Assembly (NCBI GenBank): GCA_002842395.1
Contig: PHCV01000001.1
Coordinates: 124,001-188,000 of the forward strand
DNA length: 64,000 bases
Source of the DNA: Betaproteobacteria bacterium HGW-Betaproteobacteria-11
Lineage (GTDB): Bacteria > Pseudomonadota > Gammaproteobacteria > Burkholderiales > Rhodocyclaceae
Direction of reading: 5' to 3'
The notes under the pieces are model-generated. The model had not been told where the DNA came from. It ran no database searches and was given only the letters and a program-made list of their open reading frames with translations. Of the stretch, positions 1-9,055 are shown piece by piece. A program made the position numbers and the translations under genes. Within the stretch, counting starts at the first letter, position 1, and every line of letters starts with the position of its first letter.

Positions 1-2
1 CG

Positions 3-536
3 GGAGATTGCGCGGAGTCGCACCACTTTGTGAGTCAGCGTCCCGTATGGCTTCCGCTCGGAGATGTTGCGAATCGCCATGGCCGCGTTGCCGGCACGAA
101 CATGGCGGGTGGGCAGGCGGTGTTTCCGGGGGTGCTGGGGACGGCCATTTTCAAAGTGTTTGGTTTGGCCGTAGCCAGAACTGGGTTGGGGGAGGCGGAG
201 GCGTTGGCGGCGGGCTTTCATCCGATATCGCAAGTTGTGGAAGTGCCCAGCCGGGCACGTTACATGGAGGAATCGAGAAAACTCCTGATTCATCTGACCG
301 CTGATCGCGATACCGGGCAAGTGCTTGGGTGTCAGGTCACAGGAGATGACGCCGTGGACAAGACAGTCGACACAATGGCTGCGGCATTGCGTGGAAATCT
401 GACGGTTGACGACCTGGCAGACCTTGATCTAGCTTATGCGCCGCCCTTCTCTCCGGTAGCGGCACCGGTGCAGGTCGCAGGTGAGGTTCTCAAGAAACAC
501 GTCAGGGGCGACGAGCCGATCACACAGCTCACTTGA
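3..536 (+). CDS. FAD/NAD(P)-dependent pyridine nucleotide-disulfide oxidoreductase, C-terminal part (cut by window edge)
   Basis: The frame is open from base 3, with no start inside the window, so only the last 177 residues are seen. The segment LGDVANRHGRVAG is the end of the FAD-binding fold, where the conserved GD contacts the flavin and the following helix packs on it. The rest matches the dimerisation domain of the class that includes CoA-disulfide reductases and NADH oxidases: a GT.I.KVF..A.A.TGL block, then a TGQVLG.Q..G...VDK strand-helix unit. The active-site cysteine would lie upstream, so the substrate cannot be read. The gene points towards the PanD-like gene. No terminator is evident in the 259 bases after the stop, which hold no other gene I can support. 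Confidence 0.8.
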   Translation, partial: GDCAESHHFVSQRPVWLPLGDVANRHGRVAGTNMAGGQAVFPGVLGTAIFKVFGLAVARTGLGEAEALAAGFHPISQVVEVPSRARYMEESRKLLIHLTADRDTGQVLGCQVTGDDAVDKTVDTMAAALRGNLTVDDLADLDLAYAPPFSPVAAPVQVAGEVLKKHVRGDEPITQLT

Positions 537-795
537 GTGGGATTTTCTATTTTAAGATCATGTGGCTCGTTTTAACTGGACACTACTGAAATGCAATGAT
601 TCCTCCCTCGTGCCTTTGGGGATTCCGGGTTTGGGCACACAAAGGGAGAGGGGTACCCACTTTTTTCCTGACGTCAGCCGTGTTTATGGACATCATCTCT
701 GCGGGTGATATGCCGATGATGTGCCAGATACACGCAGGAGACTATCGGGTGTGGCATGTACGCCATTCCGATATGCTTGCTTGAGGAAATGTGAG

Positions 796-1338
796 ATGGG
801 TGTTCGTGCCGTCCTCATAGGAAAGCTTCACCGCTTGACAACGACAAACTCGGAACTGCCCTACGTAGGGTCCTGCGCCATCGATGAAGACTTGCTGATC
901 GTGGCCGACATTCGTGAATACGAACAGGTCGAGATTTACAATGTCGTGTATGGTGAGTGCTTTACCACCTACCCCATTCGGGGTGAGCGTGCCTCGGGGG
1001 TCAGCTTGGTCAATGTCGCCGCGGCACGTAAAGCGACAGCCGGCGATCTCCTTATCATCGCCAGCTACGGTGTCCTGAGCGAACATGAACTGAAACATTT
1101 TCAGCCTCGTCTCGTGTATGCGGATGCAAGGAACCGGATCGTTGCGGAACGTGGCGCCATTCCCTTCAGGTTGCTGCTTGAGTCCCTACCCGATGAATGT
1201 GCTCGATTCGTCCGCGATACCCTTGTTCGACTTCGACACCCTAGCGCGGAATGCTGCCGAAAGCGACAGCGGTACGTTAGCAACTATGGGGAAGTGTATG
1301 GTGCTATAGCAAATCATGCTAGCATTAGGCATGATTAA
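796..1338 (+). CDS. panD: PanD-like aspartate 1-decarboxylase with a C-terminal extension
   Basis: Aspartate decarboxylases make beta-alanine from L-aspartate for pantothenate and CoA, using a pyruvoyl group formed by self-cleavage. The core is clear: GKLHR near residue 9, YVGSCAIDEDLL near residue 23 with the Gly-Ser cleavage pair, then E.VEIYNV, TYPIRGERASG and DLLIIASYG. I chose the ATG at 796 because GAGGAAAT lies just before it and the core begins immediately; a longer in-frame start at 721 would add 25 unrelated residues. The family is usually about 117-127 residues. This protein is 180, with about 55 extra residues, rich in Arg and Cys, after the normal end. It sits next to a MEDS-type regulator and an ABC importer rather than panB/panC, so a specialised paralogue is possible. 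Confidence 0.82.
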   Translation: MGVRAVLIGKLHRLTTTNSELPYVGSCAIDEDLLIVADIREYEQVEIYNVVYGECFTTYPIRGERASGVSLVNVAAARKATAGDLLIIASYGVLSEHELKHFQPRLVYADARNRIVAERGAIPFRLLLESLPDECARFVRDTLVRLRHPSAECCRKRQRYVSNYGEVYGAIANHASIRHD

Positions 1339-1359
1339 TTCCTATCGTGTCTGAAGGCT

Positions 1360-2163
1360 ATGGTTAATGACCGGAAGTTGCTTACGATTACTGAAGCAGC
1401 TGAATACTTGAACGTCAGTAAGTCATCGTTGAGACGCTGGTCTAACGAAGGTGTGCTGACGTCTTTTCGTGTCGGTATGCGCGGAGAAAGGCGATTCGAT
1501 ATCAATGAGCTGGATGCTTTCCTGGTTGTACATGGGGAAGCGCCTAGCCCCGCGGAAGCGATGGAGAGTGCCCAATCTTCTTCTCCAGGCGAAGTCATGG
1601 ACCTTTGTGCACATCACGGGATACCGCGGCATGTCTCCATGCATTTTCGTAACGAAGAGGAGCAATGGCTTCTGCTCAGTCCGTATTTGATCGATCACCT
1701 GTCCGCGGGTGCTCCAGTGCTGTACATGCACGATAGCTCTCACCGCACGGAAATAGTCGGTCGTCTTCGTAGCGAAGGTGTGGATGTGGATGAGGCATTG
1801 AGGACACAGCAACTCGCTCTTTGTGCGTCGCAGGACTGCTACTTGCAGGGTGGTTTCTTCTCGGCCGACAGGATGCTGGAATTTGTTCAGAAACATGTGG
1901 CAGGCATGCTTTCAGACCCGGCAGGCAAGGCGATGATTACTGGCGAGATGACTTGGTTCTTGACCGGCATGCCCGGGGTCGAACAGATGCTGGTGTACGA
2001 GCGTGAATTGAATGTTCTGCTGCGGAATTTCCCGCAATTGACGATCGTGTGCCAATACCATTTGAGGCGTCTTGATTCGGAAACGACTTTCGGCGCGCTG
2101 CTGACTCATCCGTTTGCACACTCGGCAGAGGGGTTTCGACGAGGGTTTTACTCGGATCACTAG
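1360..2163 (+). CDS. MerR/excisionase-type HTH regulator with C-terminal MEDS sensory domain (DcmR-like)
   Basis: The first 60 residues form an excisionase/MerR-type helix-turn-helix: LLTITEAAEYLNVSKSSLRR followed by a wing with RVGMRGERRFD. After a short linker, residues about 88-260 match the MEDS domain (methanogen/methylotroph DcmR sensory domain): HVSMHFRNEEEQWLLLSPYL, a strand with APVLYMHD, then GEMTWFL and IVCQYHLRR. DcmR represses dichloromethane utilisation genes in methylotrophs, and related proteins sense small organic ligands. The gene starts 22 bases after panD and is probably co-transcribed with it. It converges on the ABC importer operon, whose last gene ends 88 bases downstream, so it is a candidate regulator of these neighbours. 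The ligand is unknown. Confidence 0.8.
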   Translation: MVNDRKLLTITEAAEYLNVSKSSLRRWSNEGVLTSFRVGMRGERRFDINELDAFLVVHGEAPSPAEAMESAQSSSPGEVMDLCAHHGIPRHVSMHFRNEEEQWLLLSPYLIDHLSAGAPVLYMHDSSHRTEIVGRLRSEGVDVDEALRTQQLALCASQDCYLQGGFFSADRMLEFVQKHVAGMLSDPAGKAMITGEMTWFLTGMPGVEQMLVYERELNVLLRNFPQLTIVCQYHLRRLDSETTFGALLTHPFAHSAEGFRRGFYSDH

Positions 2164-2250
2164 TTTTCCGGTAAGTCCAGTCGGCTTGTACTGGACGATG
2201 AGGTCTTCGCGTCAGGTATAGGGCTGCGGCGATACTGTCAGTCTGTGGGG

Positions 2251-3057
2251 CTACTTGCATCTGGCCGCTAGGTATTCGAGCCGGCGAACAACGTAGTCAA
2301 GTGATGCCCCAATGACGCCAATCACAGCCATGGCCCCGATCGTAAGTGTTGCCCGCAAGTTTTCCTGACCGACGAGGATCAGGAAACCCAGTCCGGTTAG
2401 CGCACCTGGTCCGGCGATGATCTCGGCTCCCACTAGAGCGAGCCAGCCGTTGGCGAGCCCGATTCTGAGCCCGGCAACGACCAGCGGGATGGAGGCCGGC
2501 AAGCCAACCCTGAAGAGGATGGTGACCGGTCCGGCGCCGAGCATCCGCGCAGCGTTCATCAATCCCTTATCCATTAGACGGATGCCCTGGTAGGCGTTGA
2601 TTAGCATCGGCGGAAATGCCGCTGTAAAGATGACGAATGTCTGGGAGCCGAAGCTGGCACCGAACCAGAGAAGAGCAAACGGCGCCCAAGCGATGGGCGG
2701 TATGTTGCGAAACAGCTCGAACAGCGGATTGAGCAGATTCCTGGCCAAGCGAACATGTCCCATCAGCAGTCCGAGCGGGATACCGAGTGCCGTGGCGAGC
2801 AGAAATCCTGATAGGAAACGCAACAGGCTCCAGCCGGCATGAACCCATAGTGTGCCGCCGCCGATGCTGTTGCTGGTGAGCCAGATTAGATTTTTCGCGA
2901 CCTGCCACGGGGTTGGCAAGAAATCCGGTGACACCTCGAATGCCGCAACAATGCCCCACCAGGCGAAAATCCAGATTGACACGCCGAGCATGGTAATTCC
3001 GCCTCGCATCAGCCGCGATGCGCCCGATATTCCTGTAGCGGCTTGTGATTCACTCAT
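2251..3057 (-). CDS. ABC transporter permease (SsuC/TauC/NrtB family)
   Basis: Inner-membrane permease of 268 residues with about six hydrophobic segments, the first near residues 18-40. The BPD_transp_1 coupling loop is visible as the EAA-type stretch around ARMLGAGPVTILFRVGLPAS, which docks on the ATPase. Paralogous to the permease encoded just upstream and overlapping it by 8 bases (ATG at 3057 inside the end of the gene at 3050-3814), so translation is probably coupled. Having two different permeases suggests a heterodimeric channel. Last gene of the four-gene importer operon on the minus strand. The SsuC/TauC family imports sulfonates, taurine, nitrate, cyanate or thiamine precursors; nothing here fixes the substrate. 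Confidence 0.85.
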   Translation of the reverse strand: MSESQAATGISGASRLMRGGITMLGVSIWIFAWWGIVAAFEVSPDFLPTPWQVAKNLIWLTSNSIGGGTLWVHAGWSLLRFLSGFLLATALGIPLGLLMGHVRLARNLLNPLFELFRNIPPIAWAPFALLWFGASFGSQTFVIFTAAFPPMLINAYQGIRLMDKGLMNAARMLGAGPVTILFRVGLPASIPLVVAGLRIGLANGWLALVGAEIIAGPGALTGLGFLILVGQENLRATLTIGAMAVIGVIGASLDYVVRRLEYLAARCK

Positions 3058-3814
3058 GCTCGCCCCAGGGGATGACGTGCTTTTCGATTTTTCGGAAAAT
3101 CAGGTTCATGAGGAAGCCGATCAGTGCAACCGCGATCATGCCGACGGCCATGATCGCGGACTCGAAGTTTCGGTAGCCACTCATGATGATGAAGCCGAAA
3201 CCTGCCGTTGCGACCACAAGTTCTGCCGCGACGATGGTTGCCCATGCGGTGCCGAGCGCAATGCGCAGGCCACTGGCAATCATGGGTAGCCCCGACGGGA
3301 TCGCGACCTGGAACAGCAAGGCGGCATTGCTGGCACCGAGGGAGCGTGCGGCACTGATCAAGTACGGTGGTACTTCCTTGATGGCGACGTAGGCGTTGAT
3401 TAGGCAGGGTGTGATCGCCGAAATGAAGACAACAAAGGTCTTGCCGGTCAGACCGATGCCGAACCAAAGGATGGCCAGCGGGATCCAAGCGGGCGGCGGA
3501 ATCGGCCGTAGCAAGCAGACAAGTGGTTCGAACAGGATCGCGAGCGGACGTATCCATGCCATGAGAATGCCGAGTGGCACACCGATCAGCGCGGCGGCAA
3601 TATAGCCGCTCAGCACCACGGACAGACTGGCTTCGAGATGTGTGGCCAGCGACGCGCCCAAATAGCCATCAGCTAGCCTCTGGGCCGCTTCAAGCACAGC
3701 CGCCGGTGGCGGCAGGATGAACGGGCTGACCATCCCGACTGTGGTCACCAGCCACCAGGCTGCCAACACGGCGAGGATTGCCATTGTGCCGAGTGCGAAT
3801 TGACCGTAACGCAA
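3050..3814 (-). CDS. ABC transporter permease (SsuC/TauC/NrtB family)
   Basis: A 254-residue integral membrane protein beginning with a hydrophobic helix at about residues 7-30, with six predicted segments. The EAA-like coupling motif is seen as ARSLGASNAALLFQVAIPSG, closely parallel to that of its neighbour at 2251-3057. The ATG at 3814 is 12 bases beyond the end of the ATPase gene, and the 3' end overlaps the next permease gene by 8 bases, so the four genes 5736 down to 2251 form one operon. Role: one half of the membrane channel of a nitrate/sulfonate/taurine-type importer. The substrate is unassigned. Confidence 0.85.
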   Translation of the reverse strand: MRYGQFALGTMAILAVLAAWWLVTTVGMVSPFILPPPAAVLEAAQRLADGYLGASLATHLEASLSVVLSGYIAAALIGVPLGILMAWIRPLAILFEPLVCLLRPIPPPAWIPLAILWFGIGLTGKTFVVFISAITPCLINAYVAIKEVPPYLISAARSLGASNAALLFQVAIPSGLPMIASGLRIALGTAWATIVAAELVVATAGFGFIIMSGYRNFESAIMAVGMIAVALIGFLMNLIFRKIEKHVIPWGEHE

Positions 3815-3826
3815 GCACTGCCCCGA

Positions 3827-4699
3827 CTACTCGATCACGATCTCGTCGCGGATCAAGCCCCAGACCCGAGCACGTAGATCCTGAAAGTCATTGTGCCGCA
3901 TCACCTGGTCGAGCGGCCTTGCACGCCAGTGCTGCGCACCTGCCGTCTCACGCACGTCGATTACCTCCTTGATGCGTCCCGGGCGACGTGTCATCACCAC
4001 AATACGATCGGCGAGAAACACTGCCTCCTCAACGCTATGGGTGACGAAAATCACCGTCGGCTTGTGTTCGGACCAAACTCGTACGAGTTCCTCCTGCATC
4101 ACGGTACGGTTCTGCGCGTCAAGCGCCGCGAACGGCTCGTCCATGAGCAGCAGACGTGGCCGCAAGACGAGGGCGCGGGCGATTGCCACACGCTGCTGCA
4201 TTCCGCCTGACAATTGCCTCGGATAATGTTTTTCAAAGCCCTTCAGGCCAATGACGGGAAGGTAATAATCGATGCGATGTCGGCGTTCTTCTGCGGCCAC
4301 GTGGTTTAGGCGCAAGCCGAACTCGATGTTGTCGACTACCGTTTTCCAAGGGAAGAGCGAGAAATTCTGGAACACGATCGCCTTGTTCGGGCCTGGCTGC
4401 GTAATCAATTCCCTGCCGAGGAATACCTTGCCCGTCGTGGGAGTCGCCAGGCCGCCGCTCATCGCAAGGATGGTGCTCTTGCCACAACCGGACGGGCCGA
4501 CGATCACCAGAAACTCACTTTCGGCGACATCGAGCGAGAACCTGTCTATCGCAAGCGTCGGCGGAGCGCCTCGGTTGCCGGGGAAGAGCATAGATACGTC
4601 TTCGTAACGGACGCTGTTGCTCGCTACGGACTGATTGAAATCCATTGGACGCGAACCGCTACCGCCGATGGCGGCGACCATATTTTCGGGACTCCCCAT
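3827..4699 (-). CDS. ABC transporter ATP-binding protein (SsuB/TauB/NrtD family)
   Basis: Cytoplasmic ATPase of 290 residues. Walker A GPSGCGKST is at residues 68-76, the Q-loop near VFQNFSLFPW, the ABC signature LSGGMQQR at 163-170, Walker B LLLMDEPFAALD at about 183-194, and the switch His in VTHSVEEAVFLADRI. The VTHSVEEA and FLADRIVVMTRRPGRI segments are typical of the nitrate/sulfonate/taurine importer subfamily. The ATG at 4699 gives a 25-30 residue N-terminal tail before the ABC fold; a second in-frame ATG at residue 19 is an alternative start. It lies between the binding-protein and permease genes of the same operon. Confidence 0.88.
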   Translation of the reverse strand: MGSPENMVAAIGGSGSRPMDFNQSVASNSVRYEDVSMLFPGNRGAPPTLAIDRFSLDVAESEFLVIVGPSGCGKSTILAMSGGLATPTTGKVFLGRELITQPGPNKAIVFQNFSLFPWKTVVDNIEFGLRLNHVAAEERRHRIDYYLPVIGLKGFEKHYPRQLSGGMQQRVAIARALVLRPRLLLMDEPFAALDAQNRTVMQEELVRVWSEHKPTVIFVTHSVEEAVFLADRIVVMTRRPGRIKEVIDVRETAGAQHWRARPLDQVMRHNDFQDLRARVWGLIRDEIVIE

Positions 4700-4722
4700 G
4701 TCTGCTTTGCGCCGGACAAGGG

Positions 4723-5736
4723 TTACGGCTGCGCAGCTTTTAGAAGGAACGATGCGTCCACCAGCGGGCGAAAGTCCGGCACTTCCTTCATCCGACCATT
4801 ACGGATGAAGAACTTCGCTATTCCTTCGTAGGCGCGGATGATGTATGGGGACGCCCCCTCATTTGCCGTCATGGACCGGATTTGCTGATCCAGGGTGTTG
4901 GCGTTCATAACAAAACTGACGACATCCTTGAGCGTTGTTTCGGTAGCGGTCTGCCCGGTGAACGCCATGAATTTCCGGTACATCTTTGTGGTACGGGCAG
5001 GGTCTTGCTGCACCCATTTCACGGCATCGCCGTTGGCCTTTAGCCATTTAACAACAAGATCCGGCCGCTTGGTAGCGAAGTCTTTGGTCGTCACCCACAC
5101 TGTGACGATGTCGACACCGGCCTGCCGCCCATCGCAGAGCACCTGGTTTCCCCGTTCCTGAAGGGCTGAAGTGAACGGTGGCCACACCTGCGCCAGATCT
5201 CCCTGGCCGGCCGTAAACGCGGCTAGCGTAGCGGCCTGCTCGCTGGGGATGATAGATACGTCATTTGAGCCGAGTCCAAACTTGCGCAGGCAACCCTCTA
5301 CCATGTAATGACCGGTGGAGAGCGTAGTGACGAAGATCTTGGCACCCTTGAGCGATGCGGGATTGGCGAGCACTTTGGCGACAAAATCTGGACGTCCGAA
5401 CAACTTGTGTTGCGGCGCTTCGTCATAGATGAGCCCAATTGTCACCATGCCCAACGAGGATCCGCCTATTACTGCGGGCGGGGCACCAAGGAAGGCAATG
5501 TCCCATTCTTTCGCGGCAGCCGCCTGGACGATGGGTGCCCCGCTCGGAAAGAAGCGCAGATCGGGATCAATCCCGTATTTCGTGAACAGACCAAGTTCCT
5601 TTGCTACAAACTGAATAAACCCCGGATAGTTGGTCTGGCTGAATGTGCGCACCTTCTCAAGTCTCTGCGCACTGACCAGAGGCGCCACGGCGACTATTGC
5701 CATAGCAACAGTAAAATTCCGAATTACGCGAATCAC
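4723..5736 (-). CDS. ABC transporter substrate-binding protein (NMT1/SsuA-like)
   Basis: Exported solute-binding protein of 337 residues. Residues 1-23 form a signal peptide (basic start, hydrophobic core, cleavage after VSA). The mature protein has the NMT1/SsuA two-lobe signature: RTFSQTNYPGFIQFVAKELG, FFPSGAPIVQAAAAKEWDIAFLGAPP, and the hinge WPPFTSALQERG. The start is a GTG at 5734-5736, preceded by an AGAGGAAAA ribosome site. First gene of the importer operon. The family binds sulfonates, taurine, nitrate, aromatic sulfonates or pyrimidine precursors. Its promoter would lie in the AT-rich stretch immediately upstream (5737-5830). Confidence 0.85.
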   Translation of the reverse strand: MIRVIRNFTVAMAIVAVAPLVSAQRLEKVRTFSQTNYPGFIQFVAKELGLFTKYGIDPDLRFFPSGAPIVQAAAAKEWDIAFLGAPPAVIGGSSLGMVTIGLIYDEAPQHKLFGRPDFVAKVLANPASLKGAKIFVTTLSTGHYMVEGCLRKFGLGSNDVSIIPSEQAATLAAFTAGQGDLAQVWPPFTSALQERGNQVLCDGRQAGVDIVTVWVTTKDFATKRPDLVVKWLKANGDAVKWVQQDPARTTKMYRKFMAFTGQTATETTLKDVVSFVMNANTLDQQIRSMTANEGASPYIIRAYEGIAKFFIRNGRMKEVPDFRPLVDASFLLKAAQP

Positions 5737-6070
5737 GAGTTTTTCCTCTTACCCAGTCTCATTTTTGATTTCCGAGTGGGAAATATAGGCATTTAAACCA
5801 ATAATAAAAGCTTTCATTTGATCATAATTATTCATACATGGCAACTATTGTGTGTTGACCAAACCGCCCCAGCTTTCTTAGCTGCTGCTGAACGGCCGCT
5901 TTGGAGAACTTCAATGGCCCGCTCCGGGTCGGGAGTAGACCTGCGCCATCCCACGTGCAAGCGTTACACTAGCCCCGTTCTTTTGTGCTGCACACGTCAT
6001 TATGGGTATCAAGCGCGAAATCCAGAGAGCCTGCGTATTTTCAATACCCAACCAAGCAGGCTGGCATAGG
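5737..6070. other. Intergenic region without a gene; AT-rich promoter side for the ABC operon
   Basis: About 330 bases between the divergently placed start of the importer operon (left) and the end of hemL (right). The left 100 bases are strikingly AT-rich for this window, with runs such as ATAATAAAAGC and TGATCATAATTATTCA, and probably hold the operon promoter. The rest has ordinary composition, and no frame in it resembles a known protein. The AT to GC change near 5840 may mark the border between the accessory block and the core chromosome. Confidence 0.4.
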
Positions 6071-6095
6071 CCGCGTGCCGCCAGCGCCGACTTTT
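6071..6095 (-). repeat. Dispersed 25-nt element, copy 1 (after hemL stop)
   Basis: Read on the minus strand: AAAAGTCGGCGCTGGC, then GGC, then ACGCGG (consensus ACGGCG). It follows the hemL stop codon directly: the TAG of hemL is immediately followed by the AAAA of the element. Compared with the other 12 full copies listed here it differs only in the last block. Confidence 0.85.
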
Positions 6096-7379
6096 CTATT
6101 TCCGCATTGCGGCGAACGCCGCGTCAGCCGCGGCCAGGGTGGCTTCGATGTCGGCCGGGCTGTGGGTGGTGGAAACGAAACCAGCCTCGAACGCCGAGGG
6201 TGCGAGATAGATGCCGGCATCCAGCATGGCATGGAAGAAGCGATTGAAGGCGGCGACATCCATCGCCATTACCTCGGCATAGTTCGTCGGCGGCGTGGCG
6301 GCAAAGTAGAGACCGAACATGCCGCCGATGGCCTGCGCCGAAAAGGCAATCCGATGCCGCTGTGCGCTGGCGACGAGGCCCTCGGTGAAGCGCCGGGTGG
6401 TGGTAGTGAGGGCCTCGTACAAGCCGGGCGCCTCGAGTTTCTTCAGAGTGGCCAGGCCGGCGGCCACCGACAGCGGGTTGCCCGAAAGCGTGCCGGCCTG
6501 ATAGACGGGGCCGAGCGGGGCGATCTTTTCCATGATCTCGCGGCGGCCGCCAAAGGCGCCGAGCGGCAGGCCACCACCCACGATCTTGCCGAAGGTGGAC
6601 AGGTCGGGTGCGATGCCATACAGCCCCTGCGCCGAAGTCGGGCCGACGCGAAAGCCGGTCATCACTTCATCGAAAATCAGCACCGCGCCATGGCATGTGC
6701 ATAGCTCGCGCAGGGTGGCGAGGAATTCCGGCCGTGGCGCGACCAGGTTCATGTTGCCCGCCACCGGCTCGACGATGACGCCGGCGATTTCGTCGCCGCA
6801 ACGGGCAAAGGTGTCGCGCAACTCCTGGCTGTCGTTGTAGGCGAGCACCAGCGTGTGCCGGGCGAGATCGGCGGGAACGCCGGCGGACGACGGGTTGCCG
6901 AAGGTCAGCAGGCCGGAGCCGGCCTTCACCAGCAGGCTGTCGCTGTGGCCGTGATAGCAGCCTTCGAACTTGATCAACGTGTCGCGGCCGGTGAAGCCAC
7001 GGGCGAGGCGAATCGCACTCATTGTCGCTTCGGTGCCGGAGGAGACCAGGCGCACCATTTCCAGGCTCGGCACCCGGCGCGTGAGCAACTCGGCGAGTTC
7101 GACTTCGGCCTCGGTCGGTGCGCCAAAGGAAAGGCCGCGGGCGGCGGCTTCCTGTACCGCGCGGACTGTGTCCGGATCGGCGTGGCCGAGGATCAGCGGA
7201 CCCCAGGAGCCGACATGGTCAATGTAGCGGCGGCCATCTACGTCCCATAGCCAGGCGCCGGCACCGCGGACAATGAACGGCGGCGTGCCGCCGACGGAGC
7301 CGAAGGCGCGTACCGGAGAATTGACGCCACCCGGAATGCATTGGCGGGCACGGTCGAAGAGTTGTGAACTGCGGGACAT
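6096..7379 (-). CDS. hemL: Glutamate-1-semialdehyde 2,1-aminomutase
   Basis: PLP enzyme of the C5 haem pathway, converting glutamate-1-semialdehyde to 5-aminolevulinate in the cytoplasm. The 427-residue length is normal. The N-terminus reads [12 protein letters not shown] as expected; the phosphate/cofactor region is [16 protein letters not shown] at about 113-128; the aldehyde-proximal CYHGHSD is at 141-147; the cofactor aspartate is in FDEVMTGFR at 236-244; and the Schiff-base lysine is K265 in [11 protein letters not shown]. It is followed by a dispersed repeat right after the stop. The thiE gene begins upstream on the same strand with a 72-base gap, so hemL may be the distal gene of a thiD-thiE-hemL unit. 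Confidence 0.96.
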   Translation of the reverse strand: MSRSSQLFDRARQCIPGGVNSPVRAFGSVGGTPPFIVRGAGAWLWDVDGRRYIDHVGSWGPLILGHADPDTVRAVQEAAARGLSFGAPTEAEVELAELLTRRVPSLEMVRLVSSGTEATMSAIRLARGFTGRDTLIKFEGCYHGHSDSLLVKAGSGLLTFGNPSSAGVPADLARHTLVLAYNDSQELRDTFARCGDEIAGVIVEPVAGNMNLVAPRPEFLATLRELCTCHGAVLIFDEVMTGFRVGPTSAQGLYGIAPDLSTFGKIVGGGLPLGAFGGRREIMEKIAPLGPVYQAGTLSGNPLSVAAGLATLKKLEAPGLYEALTTTTRRFTEGLVASAQRHRIAFSAQAIGGMFGLYFAATPPTNYAEVMAMDVAAFNRFFHAMLDAGIYLAPSAFEAGFVSTTHSPADIEATLAAADAAFAAMRK

Positions 7380-7451
7380 GGCATGACTCGGGCTTCAAGC
7401 GGGGCGTCGAAAACGCCGTGAATGGGAAGGGACAACTTGGAAAATGGCAAA

Positions 7452-8183
7452 TCAAGGCGCCGGGCCTGACGGGCGGAGTTCGCCCTTGCGTGCCGGCTTT
7501 GCGATTCTTTCCATGTCATTCGCATCATCGCGGGCAAACAGCTTGGCGTAATTCCTCACCCGGCTGGTGATGTCCATGGCATTGAACAGATCGCTACAGA
7601 CGGCGATCAGCTGAGTGCCGGTGGCAAGCACCTCGGCCGCGTTTTTCAGCGTGATGCCGCCGACGGCGGCGATCGGCAGGGCGAAACGGCGTTGGGCCTC
7701 GGCCAGGTCGTCCAGCGTGGCGCGGGGAGCGCCGGGTTTCGTGGCGGAGGCGAAAACACTGCCGAAGGCAAGATAGTCCGCACCGGCGGACGCCGCTTCG
7801 GCGCCCCGGGCGAGGTCGTTATGGCAGGAGACGCCCAGAATGCGCCTGGGCCCCAGTGCCTCGCGAGCCGCCTTGAATGAGCCACCGGGGGCGTCGGCAC
7901 GGCTGACATGGACGCCGTCGGCACCGATTTCGACCGCCAGCCAGACATCATCGTTGATGATCAGTCGGGCGCCGGCAGCCCGGCAGATGCGTAGCAACTC
8001 GGCCGCCTGGGCGCGGCGCAGGGCGCGCGAGGCGCTCTTGTTGCGGTATTGGACGAGCTTGACCCCGCCGTCCAGCGCGGCGCTGACCAGCGCGGAAAGC
8101 CTGGGCAGCAAAGGGTCGTCCTGGGTGATGGCGTACAGTCCGCACAAGCGGGAGTCGGTGGCTGCTGGCGGCGTGGGTTTCAT
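7452..8183 (-). CDS. thiE: Thiamine-phosphate synthase
   Basis: Couples HMP-pyrophosphate and the thiazole phosphate to thiamine monophosphate. TIM-barrel features are visible: YAITQDDP near residue 17, KLVQYRNKS near 41 (HMP-PP binding), LIINDDVWLA near 74, GVHVSRAD near 92, LGVSCHN, YLAFGSVFASATKPGA, and the phosphate loop AAVGGITLKNA. The C-terminus carries about 25 extra residues rich in Lys, Arg and Pro. The ATG at 8183 overlaps the thiD stop by four bases (ATGA), so translation is coupled to thiD. Substrate specificity follows the family; no missing catalytic residue was noticed. Confidence 0.93.
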   Translation of the reverse strand: MKPTPPAATDSRLCGLYAITQDDPLLPRLSALVSAALDGGVKLVQYRNKSASRALRRAQAAELLRICRAAGARLIINDDVWLAVEIGADGVHVSRADAPGGSFKAAREALGPRRILGVSCHNDLARGAEAASAGADYLAFGSVFASATKPGAPRATLDDLAEAQRRFALPIAAVGGITLKNAAEVLATGTQLIAVCSDLFNAMDITSRVRNYAKLFARDDANDMERIAKPARKGELRPSGPAP

Positions 8184-9055
8184 GGCTCATCCTCCCTTTC
8201 ATCGCTTTCATCCACCTGTGACCAGAACAGCCGGTTGGGGATGCGCTGTCCCATGCCGGGACGAAAACCCGCAGCGAGGGTGCGCCAAGTATAGTCCTGC
8301 GCGCCGCGGACGGATGCTTCCAGATCGATGCCATTGGCAAGATGGGCGGCAATTGCCGAAGCCAGGGTGCAGCCGGAGCCGTGGTAGCTGCCGGGAAGGC
8401 GCTCCCAGCGATCGCTGCGGACGACGCCATGGCGGCCATAGAGCGTGTTGATGACCTGCGGCGTGCCTTCGTGGGTGCCGGTGATCAGCACATACTCGCA
8501 GCCCAGGTCGAGCAACTGGCGGGCGCAGCGAGGAAGGTCGGGAGGGTTGTCTGCTTCGTCCTCGCCATCCTCTTCCTGCTGGGCCAGGCGCCGGGCCTCG
8601 AGACTGTTGGGCGTGAGCAGGGTCGTTTGCGGCAGCAGCAGTCCGACCAGCGCTTCGATCATGTCCTCATCGGCCAGGGCATCGCCACGTCCCGAAGACA
8701 GTACCGGATCGAGAACGACGGGAATGTCCGGGTAATCCGCAAGCACTTCGGCGAGCGCGGCAATGGTCTCGACGTTGCCAAGCATGCCGATCTTGAATGC
8801 GGCGACCGGCATGTCTTCCAGCAGGGCACGCGCCTGGTCGGCTACCCATTCGGCATCAATCGGCAAAATGCCCTCTACCCCCGACGTGTCCTGCACGGTG
8901 AGTGCGGTCACTACCGTGAGCGGATGGCAGCCGAGACTGGCCAGGGTGAGTATGTCAGCCTGCAAACCGGCACCGCCGGTCGGATCGGAAGCGGCGAAGG
9001 TCAGCACGATGGGTGGAACTTCGTTGGTCGGCGGGAGTGATGTTGTGCTGGGCAT
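8180..9055 (-). CDS. thiD: Hydroxymethylpyrimidine/phosphomethylpyrimidine kinase
   Basis: Ribokinase-fold kinase that phosphorylates HMP and HMP-phosphate in thiamine synthesis. N-terminal substrate loop ASDPTGGAGLQADI, then TALTVQDTSGV, the VLDPVLSSGRGDALAD segment and the C-terminal anion-hole region GSGCTLASAIAAHLANG. It has 291 residues against about 265 for the family; the excess includes an acidic loop QQEEDGEDEADN in the middle and an acidic tail. The start at 9055 is 121 bases from the divergent rubredoxin gene. A short hairpin-like CCGGAAAAGTCCGG lies just upstream of the start (9062-9075). thiD and thiE overlap by four bases. Confidence 0.94.
   Translation of the reverse strand: MPSTTSLPPTNEVPPIVLTFAASDPTGGAGLQADILTLASLGCHPLTVVTALTVQDTSGVEGILPIDAEWVADQARALLEDMPVAAFKIGMLGNVETIAALAEVLADYPDIPVVLDPVLSSGRGDALADEDMIEALVGLLLPQTTLLTPNSLEARRLAQQEEDGEDEADNPPDLPRCARQLLDLGCEYVLITGTHEGTPQVINTLYGRHGVVRSDRWERLPGSYHGSGCTLASAIAAHLANGIDLEASVRGAQDYTWRTLAAGFRPGMGQRIPNRLFWSQVDESDEREDEP

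Noticed and set aside
596-784. Short plus-strand frame between the oxidoreductase and panD
   Set aside because: No ribosome site, no homology seen, and it runs up to the panD leader; treated as non-coding.
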